A DNA stretch of 64,000 nt, from NCBI GenBank assembly GCA_028281925.1, contig JANQIX010000104.1, forward strand, positions 1-64,000, read 5' to 3'. Of the stretch, positions 50,098 through 58,218 are shown piece after piece. The position numbers and the translations under genes were made by a program. The notes under the pieces are model-generated. The model saw only the letters and a list, made by a program, of their open reading frames with translations, had not been told where the DNA came from and did not search any database. Origin of the DNA: Alphaproteobacteria bacterium (lineage in GTDB: Bacteria; Pseudomonadota; Alphaproteobacteria; DSM-16000; Inquilinaceae). Positions within the stretch are counted from its first letter, which is position 1, and the number at the start of each line of letters is the position of its first letter.

Positions 50098-51076
50098 CCG
50101 GCTAACCGGACGTCTGCGCCGACTGGCTTGGCTGGCCGGGGTCCTAGCCACCCTGGCGACCGGCCCATCGGGCGCCGTGGACCGCGCGCCGCTGATCATG
50201 GGCGCGGGCCATGTGGCCGGGGCCTACTATTCGGTCGGTGGCGCCATCGCCCGAACCGTGACGATGGCGACGGCCGATCCGAATCTTCGGGTCGTCGTGG
50301 AAACGACGAACGGGGCCGCGGAGAACCTGATCCGAACGGCCGATGGCGATCTTGACCTGGGACTTGCCCCATCGGACGTCGTCCATGCGGCCTTTCATGG
50401 CTTCGGTCAGTTCGACGGCGAGGCACGGCTAACCAGCCTGCGCACACTGTTGACGCTGAATCCCGAGCCCCTGATCGTGCTGGCAAGAGCGGAAACCGAG
50501 GCGGCGGTCTTGGACGATCTGCGTGGAATGCGGCTCAATCTCGGCGTTCCGGGAACGCCGGGCCACGCCCTGCTGCAGAGCGTGCTGGACGCCTTCGAGT
50601 GGAGCGAAGACGATCGGGCCGACCTGGCACGGCGGCCGATCGCGACCCAGCTCGATGCCCTCTGCGGCGGCCGTCTCGATGCCATCGCCTTCACTGCGGC
50701 CAGCCCAAGTGCGTCGGTGGCGCTGGCGCTTTCGGCCTGTGACGTGGTCGTCGTCGACGTTTCGGGCAACCCGGTGGACCAGCTGCTGACGGAGCATCCG
50801 TACCTGACGGCCGCCGTGGTCCCTGCCCGTCACTACCCGGCCTTAGCGGGGGATGTGGCGACGGTGGGGGTCGTTGCCACGCTGGTGGCGGCAGACCGGC
50901 TGGACGACGCGGACGCGTACCGGATTGCCGCCGCCGTCGCCGGCAATCTGGAGACCGTGGCGGCACTTCACCCGGTGCTGGCCGGCTTGACCCTAGAGAC
51001 GCTGCTGAGCGACCGTGAGACTGCCCCTTTGCACGACGGCGTCCGGCGCTATCTCCGAGACAGCGGGCGTCCCTGA
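50084..51076 (+). CDS. TAXI-family periplasmic binding protein, coupled to the MCE operon
   Basis: A signal peptide (LAWLAGVLATLATGPSGAVD) precedes a TAXI-type solute-binding domain: GAGHVAGAYYSVGGAIARTV, TTNGAAENLIRTADGDLDLG and LRGMRLNLGVPGTPGHALLQ. TAXI proteins feed TRAP transporters, usually with organic acids or amino acids. Here no TRAP permease adjoins; the gene overlaps the MCE auxiliary lipoprotein gene by 14 bases instead. It is quite different from the TAXI protein at 52883, and keeps only two Cys (CGGRLDAI and SACDVVV). It may serve the distant permease or the lipid system; see findings. The start within the overlap is the only good ATG. Confidence 0.85.
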   Translation: MAARDRLTGRLRRLAWLAGVLATLATGPSGAVDRAPLIMGAGHVAGAYYSVGGAIARTVTMATADPNLRVVVETTNGAAENLIRTADGDLDLGLAPSDVVHAAFHGFGQFDGEARLTSLRTLLTLNPEPLIVLARAETEAAVLDDLRGMRLNLGVPGTPGHALLQSVLDAFEWSEDDRADLARRPIATQLDALCGGRLDAIAFTAASPSASVALALSACDVVVVDVSGNPVDQLLTEHPYLTAAVVPARHYPALAGDVATVGVVATLVAADRLDDADAYRIAAAVAGNLETVAALHPVLAGLTLETLLSDRETAPLHDGVRRYLRDSGRP

Positions 51077-51129
51077 AGGGCCTGTAAGGGCAGTCCGCTT
51101 TGCTTCTGACGAAACGACCTGGCACTCCC

Positions 51130-52485
51130 ATGACCCATGTGTTCCATCGTACGACCAACAGTCGTCTGCCCACCGCCGTCGACGGCGACGGCTGCTATCT
51201 GATCGACAACCAAGGCAGGCGCTATCTCGACGCCTCGGGCGGTGCCGCCGTCTCCTGCCTTGGGCACAGCAACGCCGATGTGATTCGGGCGATCCAGGAT
51301 CAGGCACAACGGCTGTCCTTCGCCCATACCGGCTTCTTCACCACCGAGGCCATGGAATCGCTGGCCGACAGGCTTGTGGACACGGCGAGGGCCATCCCGG
51401 GCAGCAGGCTGGACAAGGTCTACTTCGTATCCGGCGGCTCCGAGGCGGTCGAAGCCGCCCTCAAGATGGCCCGCCAGTACTTTCTTGAGATCGGCCAACC
51501 GGACCGTCGGCGCATCGTCGCGCGCCGGCAGAGCTATCATGGCAACACCATCGGGGCGCTGTCCGCGGGCGGCAACCAGTGGCGGCGGGCGCAGTTCAAG
51601 CCGATCCTGATCGATGTCGCGCATGTTTCGCCCTGTTATCCCTATCGCGACCGGCATGACGGCGAGACCGACGAGGCCTATGGCCAGCGCCTGGCCGATG
51701 AACTTGCCGACACCCTGGAAAGGCTCGGGCCGGAAACGGTCATGGCCTTCGTCGCAGAGCCGGTGGTGGGCGCAACCGCCGGCGCCGTTCCGGCAGTGCC
51801 GGGCTATCTCGCCAAGGTCCGGCAGGTGTGCGACCGCCACGGCGTGCTGTTGATCTTCGACGAGGTGATGTGCGGCATGGGCCGCACCGGCACCGTCAAC
51901 GCCTGTGAGCAGGACGGCGTAGCGCCAGACATGCTGACCGTGGCCAAGGGCCTGGGCGCCGGCTACCAGCCGATCGGCGCGCTTCTGGTCGCCGACCATG
52001 TCTATGAGGCGTTCCGGCAGGGCACGGGCTTCTTCCAGCACGGGCACACCTATATGGGGCATGCCATCGCGTGCGCGGCCAGCCTCGCCGTCCAGCAGGT
52101 GATCGAACGCGACCGCCTGCTGGACAATGTCAAGGCGCAGGGCGCTGCCCTGAGGCGCGCGCTGGAAAGCCGCTTCGCCAACCATCACCATGTCGGCGAC
52201 ATCCGCGGGCGCGGCCTGTTCCTGGGGCTGGAACTGGTGGCCGACCGGTCGACGAAAGAGCCGTTCGACCCACGGCACAAGCTGCATGCAAAGGTGAAGA
52301 CGGCCGGCATGGACCACGGCCTGATCTGCTACCCGATGGGCGGCACCATCGACGGTGCCCGCGGCGACCACGTGCTGATCGCACCCCCCTTCATCATCGA
52401 CGGGTCACATGTGACGGAGATTGTGGAGAAGCTAGGCGACAGCATCGACGCCGCGGTTGCGGCCGTGGCCGCTCAGCAATCCTGA
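51130..52485 (+). CDS. Class III aminotransferase (PLP-dependent)
   Basis: The 451-residue fold-type I enzyme shows VSGGSEAVEAALKMARQYFL, RRQSYHGNTIGALSAGGN, the cofactor Asp in LLIFDEVMCGMGRTGT and the Schiff-base Lys in MLTVAKGLGAGYQPIGALLV. Class III enzymes transfer omega-amino groups from substrates such as putrescine, beta-alanine, taurine or GABA to pyruvate or 2-oxoglutarate. ATG 51130 is taken from the canonical N terminus; a TTG at 51100 is in frame. It stands between two TAXI binding-protein genes, which suggests that it acts on the imported amine or amino acid. Confidence 0.92.
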   Translation: MTHVFHRTTNSRLPTAVDGDGCYLIDNQGRRYLDASGGAAVSCLGHSNADVIRAIQDQAQRLSFAHTGFFTTEAMESLADRLVDTARAIPGSRLDKVYFVSGGSEAVEAALKMARQYFLEIGQPDRRRIVARRQSYHGNTIGALSAGGNQWRRAQFKPILIDVAHVSPCYPYRDRHDGETDEAYGQRLADELADTLERLGPETVMAFVAEPVVGATAGAVPAVPGYLAKVRQVCDRHGVLLIFDEVMCGMGRTGTVNACEQDGVAPDMLTVAKGLGAGYQPIGALLVADHVYEAFRQGTGFFQHGHTYMGHAIACAASLAVQQVIERDRLLDNVKAQGAALRRALESRFANHHHVGDIRGRGLFLGLELVADRSTKEPFDPRHKLHAKVKTAGMDHGLICYPMGGTIDGARGDHVLIAPPFIIDGSHVTEIVEKLGDSIDAAVAAVAAQQS

Positions 52486-52527
52486 GCGCTTCCGCCGGCC
52501 GCTTCCGCGCACCGGACCGAGTGTCCG

Positions 52528-52557
52528 TTGACGCGGGCGGTTTCCGGGGGGCATAGT
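52528..52557 (+). promoter_or_regulatory. Possible promoter of the TAXI-TRAP operon
   Basis: TTGACG (52528-52533) and CATAGT (52552-52557) are 18 bases apart. Transcription would begin near 52564, leaving a leader of about 320 bases before the binding-protein ATG. Confidence 0.35.
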
Positions 52558-52882
52558 CTGAAGGCTTCGCAAAGAAAGCGACCCCGGCAGCCCCTGTGTT
52601 GCAGCGGATCTTCCTGCCAAGCGGTGAAGTCGGGGAACTAGAGGCTTGGTATTGGCGAACCCCACTGTTCGGGCTAACCGATGCCGTACGGGAGGTATTT
52701 TACGAGTTCTGATCGATTGATCGACAATGGACCGTCTTGCCGAGGGACCCGGCCTGGCGCCGTGGCTCTTGGTATGCGGCAGGGACTGTGACGGAATGGG
52801 CCGTCGCTGAGACCTGCGGGCAACCACCATGGCGCCAACCGAAGGTGCTGACGATCCTTTACTCAGGAAAACCGGAGGGAAG
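52558..52882. other. Long non-coding leader before the TAXI binding-protein gene
   Basis: About 325 bases without a convincing frame. The only short frames are shadow-like. GATCGATTGATCGAC at 52711-52725 is a partly palindromic AT-richer patch and could be an operator or a second promoter region. GGAGGGAAG just before 52883 is a strong ribosome binding site for the binding protein. No riboswitch class was recognised. Confidence 0.3.
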
Positions 52883-53866
52883 ATGAAACACGTAACCGGC
52901 ATTTCGGCGATCGCAGCAGTGGCGATTGCGGCGGGCCTGGGGGCAACGACGCCCGCATTCTCGCAAGAGCAGTTCGTCGTCATCGGCACGGGTGGCGTTA
53001 CCGGCGTCTACTACCCGACGGGTGGCGCCATTCAGCGACTGGTCAACGCCAACCGGGCGGAGCATGGCATCCGGGTGTCGGTGGAAAGCACCGGCGGCTC
53101 GATCTTCAATCTGAACGCGCTCGCGAACGGCGAGATGGACATGGGCGTCGTCCAGTCTGACTGGCAGTTCCATTCGTTCAACGGCAGCCATGAGAATTTC
53201 CCCGAGGCCAACCCCGAACTGCGCGCCGTGTTCTCCATCCACGGTGAGCCGTTCACCGTCGTGGCGCGAGCCGATAGCGGTATCGAGACGTTCGAAGACC
53301 TGGTCGGCAGCCGGGTCAACATCGGCAATCCGGGTTCCGGCGCCCGCGGCACCATGGAAGTGCTGATGGAAGCCTATGGCTGGACTGTCGACGATTTCGC
53401 CCAGGCCTCCGAGCTGGCAACGGCGGAACAGAGTCAGGCTCTGTGCGACAACAATGTCGACGTGATCGTGTTCACCGTCGGCCACCCGAGCGGCACGATC
53501 CAGGAAGCCACGACCAGCTGCGAAAGCCACATCATTCCGGTTGAGGGCGACATCGTCAGCCAGCTGATCGAAGAGAACCCGTTCTACGCCTATTCCACGA
53601 TCCCCGGCGGAATGTATGCCAACAACCCCGACGACATCGTGACCTTCGGTGTGAAGGCGACCTTCGTCACGACGACGGCGCTGTCGGACGAGGCGGTGAG
53701 CACGATCGTGGCGTCGGTGTTCGACAACTTCGAAGACTTCAAGCGCCTGCACCCGGCCTATCAGACCCTGACGCCGGAAGACATGGCCACCACCGGCATG
53801 TCGGCGCCGGTGCATGACGGCGCCATGCAGTACTACTGCGAGAATGGTCTGCGGACGGACTGCTGA
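52883..53866 (+). CDS. TAXI-family TRAP transporter solute-binding protein
   Basis: A signal peptide (MKHVTGISAIAAVAIAAGLG, cleaved near AFS-QE) and the TAXI pattern: VIGTGGVTGVYYPTGGAIQR (the family name motif), SVESTGGSIFNLNALANGEM and GSRVNIGNPGSGARGTMEVL. Length 327 is standard. It binds the substrate in the periplasm and hands it to the fused TRAP permease 101 bases downstream. GGAGGGAAG next to the ATG is a near-ideal ribosome binding site, and a strong hairpin follows the stop, both fitting high expression of the binding protein relative to the permease. Confidence 0.95.
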   Translation: MKHVTGISAIAAVAIAAGLGATTPAFSQEQFVVIGTGGVTGVYYPTGGAIQRLVNANRAEHGIRVSVESTGGSIFNLNALANGEMDMGVVQSDWQFHSFNGSHENFPEANPELRAVFSIHGEPFTVVARADSGIETFEDLVGSRVNIGNPGSGARGTMEVLMEAYGWTVDDFAQASELATAEQSQALCDNNVDVIVFTVGHPSGTIQEATTSCESHIIPVEGDIVSQLIEENPFYAYSTIPGGMYANNPDDIVTFGVKATFVTTTALSDEAVSTIVASVFDNFEDFKRLHPAYQTLTPEDMATTGMSAPVHDGAMQYYCENGLRTDC

Positions 53867-53879
53867 TCCGACCGTTTTG

Positions 53880-53913
53880 GGGCGGGATGGCCAAGGGGGC
53901 CTTCCCGCCCTTC
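53880..53913 (+). terminator. Strong hairpin between binding protein and TRAP permease
   Basis: GGGCGGGA (53880-53887) pairs perfectly with TCCCGCCC (53903-53910). An inner GGCC (53889-53892) pairs with GGCC (53898-53901) around a 5-base loop. TTCTTCT follows. This is an intrinsic terminator-like structure in the 101-base gap after the binding-protein gene. It should let only part of transcription continue into the permease and also protect the upstream mRNA from 3' decay. Confidence 0.7.
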
Positions 53914-53967
53914 TTCTATCACCAAGTCCCCGTACCCGGTGCGGGGCGCCGATGAAAGTCGTTGCGG

Positions 53968-56772
53968 ATGACAGCCGAGGCCAAGGGCAAGGAACTAAGC
54001 GACGCTGAACTGCAAGAGATGGTGGCAGCTGCCGATACCGGTGCCAGGGCCCCCACAAACCTTGTAGCCGCCAAGATTATCGTCCTTGCCGCATTTGCCT
54101 GGTCCGTCTTCCAGCTCTGGTACGCCTCGCCGCTGCCGTTCATCACCGGCATCCTCAATGTCAACGACGCCCAGGCACGCTCCATCCATTTGGGCTTTGC
54201 TGTCTTCCTGGCCTTTCTGGCCTATCCGGCGCTGAAGCATTCGCCGCGGCAAAGAATCCCCGTGCAAGACTGGGTTCTGGCGCTGGTCGGTGCGTTCTGC
54301 GCCAGCTACCGCTTCTGGTTCTATGACGACCTGGCCGGGCGCCCGGGCCTGCCGATCGACCTGGACATCTTTGCCGCGACCGTCGGCCTGATCCTGCTGT
54401 TGGAGGCGACCCGCCGGTCGCTCGGCCCGCCGCTGATGTGCGTCGCGCTCTTGTTCATGGCCTATGTCTTCTTCGGGGACGCCGGCTGGCTGCCCGACAT
54501 GATCCGCTATGAGCTGCGGTCGTTCGCCCGTGCCATGGATCAGTTCTGGCTGAGCGATCAGGGCGTGTTCGGCATCGCGCTGGGGGTGTCGACCAAGTTC
54601 GTCTTTCTGTTCGTGCTGTTCGGCGCCTTGCTGGAGAAGGCGGGGGCCGGCAACTATTTCATCAAGGTCGCGTTCTCGCTGTTGGGGCACCTGCGCGGCG
54701 GGCCGGCCAAAGCCGCAGTCGTGGCCTCCGGCCTGACGGGCCTGATCTCGGGGTCGTCCATCGCCAATGTGGTGACCACGGGAACCTTCACCATCCCGCT
54801 GATGAAGCGCGTAGGCTTCACCTCGGAAAAAGCCGGGGCGGTGGAGGTGGCAAGCTCCGTCAACGGTCAGATCATGCCGCCGGTGATGGGTGCTGCTGCC
54901 TTCCTGATGGTGGAGTATGTCGGCATCCCTTACGTCGAGGTGATCAAGCACGCATTCCTGCCGGCGATCATCTCGTACATCGCGCTTCTCTATATCGTGC
55001 ATCTGGAAGCGCTGAAGACCGGCATGCAGGGCCTGCCGAAGCCGGGTGAGCCGTTGCCGGCGAAATGGCAGATGATCGCGTTCCTGATCACGGTGTCGTC
55101 GGTGCTGATCATCGCCGGCATCGCCTATTTCGCGCTGCAGATGGCACAGCTTCTGGATGCGTCCGGCTGGGTGCTGGCCGCGATCGCCCTGGTAGTGGTG
55201 GCTCAGGTCTTGTTCGTGCGCACAGCGGGCGCGCGGGCACCGGGTAACGATTCACGCCGCGTGATTTCGACCGCCGCCTTGGTGCTGGGCAACGTCGTTG
55301 TCGGCGCCGTCGGTCTGTTCCACTTCGTCGAGATCATGAAGCAGCTGACCGGCGAAGCCTTCGGTTGGGTCATTGCACTGGTCGTCGCGGCAGCCTATGT
55401 GGCCCTCTTGGCCTATGCCGCCCGCTATCCGGAGCTGGAGCTGGACGATCCGAAATCGCCCATGATCAAGCTGCCGGAGCCGGGGCCGACCGTGAAGTCC
55501 GGCCTGCACTTCCTGCTGCCGATCGTCGTGCTGGTCTGGAACCTGATGGTGGAACGGCTGTCGCCGGGGCTTTCGGCCTTCTGGGCGACGATCTTCATGG
55601 TCTTCATCATGATCACCCAGCGGCCGCTGAAACTGCTGTTGGGCGGCGGCGGCGCCTATGGCCCGGCCTTCAACAGGGGGCTGGCGGAGCTGTTCGACGC
55701 GATGGTCGCCGGCGCCCGCAACATGATCGGCATCGGCGTGGCCACGGCGACGGCCGGCATCATCGTCGGCACGGTGGGTCTGACCGGTATCGGCTTGGTG
55801 ATGTCCGCCTTTGTAGAGTTCCTGTCGGGCGGCAATCTGTTGGTTATGCTGGCCCTGGTGGCGGTGCTGAGCCTGATCCTGGGCATGGGGCTGCCGACGA
55901 CGGCCAACTACATCGTCGTGTCCGCCCTGATGGCCCCGGTGATCGTCTCTCTGGGCGCCCAGTCCGGCCTGATTGTGCCGCTGATCGCGGTCCACCTGTT
56001 CGTCTTCTATTTCGGCATCATGGCGGATGTGACGCCGCCAGTGGGGCTTGCATCCTTTGCCGCGGCCGCCGTGTCGGGTGGCGATCCGATCAAGACGGGC
56101 TTCACGGCCTTCTTCTATTCATTGCGGACCGTGGCCTTGCCCTTCATGTTCATCTTCAACACCCAGCTGATTCTCTACGAAATCGGCGGCGCGGTAGAAC
56201 TGATCCTGACGGTGCTGGCGGCGACCATCGCCATGTTGGTGTTCGCGGCTGCCACGCAGGGCTATTTCATGGTGCGCAGCCGCATCTGGGAATCCCTGGT
56301 GCTGCTGTTGGTCGCCTTCACGCTGTTCCGGCCCGGCTTCTGGATGGACATGATCTTCCCGCCGCTGGAAAGCGTGGCCGGCAACCAAATCCATGAGATT
56401 GCCGAAGGCGTGGGCGAGGATGAGAGCCTGCGCGTGGTCGTCCACGGCATGACGCTCGAAGGCGACGAGGTCACACGCACGGTGCTGCTGCCCATGGGGG
56501 CGGCCGGCCGCTCCGGTGAAGAGCGGCTGTCCGAGGCGGGCATGGAGTTGCGCTTCGAAGACGACCGCGCCATCGTCGACTTCGTCATGTTCGGCAGTCC
56601 GGCCCAAGACCTTGGCGTCGATTTCGACTTCGAGATCGTCGAGGTCGTGGTGGCCCTTGACGTTCCGCCGAAGGAGCTGATGTTCATTCCGGCCATGCTG
56701 GTGCTGGCCGGCGTGATCGTGCTGCAGAACCGCCGCCGCGAGCGGGTAGAGCCGCAGCCGGCTCCCGCGTGA
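53968..56772 (+). CDS. TRAP transporter fused permease (4TM + 12TM) with DUF3394 tail
   Basis: The 934-residue protein fuses the small DctQ-like and large DctM-like subunits, as in TAXI-TRAP systems. More than a dozen hydrophobic spans are visible, with conserved segments GLTGLISGSSIANVVTTGTF, SSVNGQIMPPVMGAAAFLMV and LGMGLPTTANYIVVSALMAP. The last 170 residues include a soluble domain of the DUF3394 type (VVVHGMTLEGDEVTRTVLLP) followed by a final membrane segment (LMFIPAMLVLAGVIVLQN). It is a secondary, sodium- or proton-driven importer for the binding protein upstream. ATG 53968 is chosen; a TTG lies two codons before. Confidence 0.94.
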   Translation: MTAEAKGKELSDAELQEMVAAADTGARAPTNLVAAKIIVLAAFAWSVFQLWYASPLPFITGILNVNDAQARSIHLGFAVFLAFLAYPALKHSPRQRIPVQDWVLALVGAFCASYRFWFYDDLAGRPGLPIDLDIFAATVGLILLLEATRRSLGPPLMCVALLFMAYVFFGDAGWLPDMIRYELRSFARAMDQFWLSDQGVFGIALGVSTKFVFLFVLFGALLEKAGAGNYFIKVAFSLLGHLRGGPAKAAVVASGLTGLISGSSIANVVTTGTFTIPLMKRVGFTSEKAGAVEVASSVNGQIMPPVMGAAAFLMVEYVGIPYVEVIKHAFLPAIISYIALLYIVHLEALKTGMQGLPKPGEPLPAKWQMIAFLITVSSVLIIAGIAYFALQMAQLLDASGWVLAAIALVVVAQVLFVRTAGARAPGNDSRRVISTAALVLGNVVVGAVGLFHFVEIMKQLTGEAFGWVIALVVAAAYVALLAYAARYPELELDDPKSPMIKLPEPGPTVKSGLHFLLPIVVLVWNLMVERLSPGLSAFWATIFMVFIMITQRPLKLLLGGGGAYGPAFNRGLAELFDAMVAGARNMIGIGVATATAGIIVGTVGLTGIGLVMSAFVEFLSGGNLLVMLALVAVLSLILGMGLPTTANYIVVSALMAPVIVSLGAQSGLIVPLIAVHLFVFYFGIMADVTPPVGLASFAAAAVSGGDPIKTGFTAFFYSLRTVALPFMFIFNTQLILYEIGGAVELILTVLAATIAMLVFAAATQGYFMVRSRIWESLVLLLVAFTLFRPGFWMDMIFPPLESVAGNQIHEIAEGVGEDESLRVVVHGMTLEGDEVTRTVLLPMGAAGRSGEERLSEAGMELRFEDDRAIVDFVMFGSPAQDLGVDFDFEIVEVVVALDVPPKELMFIPAMLVLAGVIVLQNRRRERVEPQPAPA

Positions 56773-56794
56773 CGCAAAGCCGGGGAGGACGAGC

Positions 56795-57226
56795 ATGAAT
56801 TTCCGCGAGATCCTGCTGCCGCTCGACCTCAATGATGACAGCTCCTGGTCGCACGCCTTGCCGGCCGCCATCAATCTGGCGCGATCCTCCCAGGCCCGCT
56901 TGCATGTGCTGACCGTGGTGCCCGACTTCGGCATGTCCATCGTCGGACAGTTCTTTCCTAAGGATTTCGAGCACACGGCCATGGCCGAGGCGGAGAAGCG
57001 GATCGCTGCCTTTGCCACCGATCACGTGCCCGCCGACGTGGCAGGCAGGCATCTCGTGGCACACGGGTCGGTCTATAAGGAAATCATCGACGCCGCCGAG
57101 ACCCTTAGTGTTGATCTGATCATTATGGGTGCGCATCGGCCGGATCTGGAGGATTATCTGCTCGGGCCGAATGCCGCCCGGGTGGTCCGCCACTCCCGCT
57201 GTTCGGTTCTGGTAGTGCGCAGCTGA
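56795..57226 (+). CDS. Universal stress protein (UspA/TeaD-like)
   Basis: A 143-residue Usp domain: EILLPLDLNDDSSWSHALPA at the start, AEAEKRIAAFA in the middle and the ATP-binding end LIIMGAHRPDLEDYLLGPNA followed by CSVLVVRS (G-2x-G-9x-G-S/T pattern partly changed). Usp proteins next to TRAP transporters, such as TeaD, bind ATP and tune uptake. GGGGAGGA before the ATG is a strong ribosome binding site; it starts 22 bases after the permease, so it belongs to the same operon. Confidence 0.9.
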   Translation: MNFREILLPLDLNDDSSWSHALPAAINLARSSQARLHVLTVVPDFGMSIVGQFFPKDFEHTAMAEAEKRIAAFATDHVPADVAGRHLVAHGSVYKEIIDAAETLSVDLIIMGAHRPDLEDYLLGPNAARVVRHSRCSVLVVRS

Positions 57227-57297
57227 CCGGCACGCGGCGTCAGGCGGCCGAACGGCAGCATACCGCTCGCGACCAGCCTGCAGGATGATGGTCTCCA

Positions 57298-58041
57298 GTG
57301 TTCGACGCGCTATCGGCGATTGAGCTGACGGTGCTGCGGCGCAGAGCCGCAGAGGTGGACGACTGTGCGAACGAGATCGCGCAGACCGGCCGCTCTGTCG
57401 TCGAGCATCTTCTGGGCGCGGAGTATCCGGGCGAGCCGTGGCGGCACTACCCGCCGGGTGACGTCTACGATCCGGACAGCCACGCCCAGTACTATTATCA
57501 TCTCCACCCCGAAGCCGAGCGGCCCGCGGGCGAGTTCGGCCATTTCCACACCTTCCTCAGGCCGCAAGGCATGCCGGCGGGCATCCGTCCTGCAGCGCTG
57601 GCTGACTTCCGACCGCCGGACGACCCGAACGATGCGCTCTGCCACCTGATCGCCGTCGCCACCGATGTCAACGGGCGGCCCAACCGGCTGTTCACGGTCA
57701 ACCGCTGGGTCACCGGCGAAACGTGGTACCGCGCCGCCGACGCCATCGCCATGCTGAACCAATTCAACGTCGACGTAGACCGCCCCCTTCCCGCGGTCAG
57801 CCGCTGGATATCCGCCCTTCTGAGCCTGGCCGGCCCCTTGATCGCGTCGCTGATTGCAGAGCGAGACCAGCGTCTTGAAGCGTGGCGCCGGGACCATCCG
57901 GCGATCAACGCGTATGAAGATCGCCGATTGGAAGTCGTCTCGCAGGCCTCGTTCGATCTCACCATGTACCGTGCGTCGATCGATGCGGAACTGGCCCGCC
58001 GCAAGGATGCTGCGGGCAAAACATCCCTCAACCAGCGGTGA
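57298..58041 (+). CDS. Uncharacterised conserved protein (247 aa, DUF6969-like)
   Basis: The central block GEFGHFHTFLRPQGMPAGIR and the flanking PGDVYDPDSHAQYYYHLHPE give a His/Phe-rich pattern, and WVTGETWYRAADAIAMLNQF follows. I associate this with the DUF6969 family of Rhodospirillales-like bacteria, but from memory and with reserve. The His cluster (HLH, GHFH) could bind metal. A moderately hydrophobic stretch (WISALLSLAGPLIASLI) lies near residue 170. The start is a GTG at 57298 without a clear ribosome binding site; no ATG lies near the beginning. It follows the stress protein by 71 bases. Confidence 0.65.
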   Translation: MFDALSAIELTVLRRRAAEVDDCANEIAQTGRSVVEHLLGAEYPGEPWRHYPPGDVYDPDSHAQYYYHLHPEAERPAGEFGHFHTFLRPQGMPAGIRPAALADFRPPDDPNDALCHLIAVATDVNGRPNRLFTVNRWVTGETWYRAADAIAMLNQFNVDVDRPLPAVSRWISALLSLAGPLIASLIAERDQRLEAWRRDHPAINAYEDRRLEVVSQASFDLTMYRASIDAELARRKDAAGKTSLNQR

Positions 58042-58218
58042 TCGGACTGCGGATCTGAGCCCCGGAATTGGCCTCACGAGTGCCTGGCAGAGCAATGATA
58101 CGGTGTCGTCACGTTTTAAGCCGCCCTTAACTGTGGCCGTGGCACGGTCGTGTCGAGAGTCGCGGCTCATTGATGGGTCGACGACCGGTGGGCACATGAA
58201 CTGAGCCGACGAGACGAC

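Noticed and set aside
52558..52882. Riboswitch in the long leader of the TAXI-TRAP operon
   Set aside because: I could not fit any known aptamer consensus to the sequence; the promoter that would define the leader is itself uncertain.
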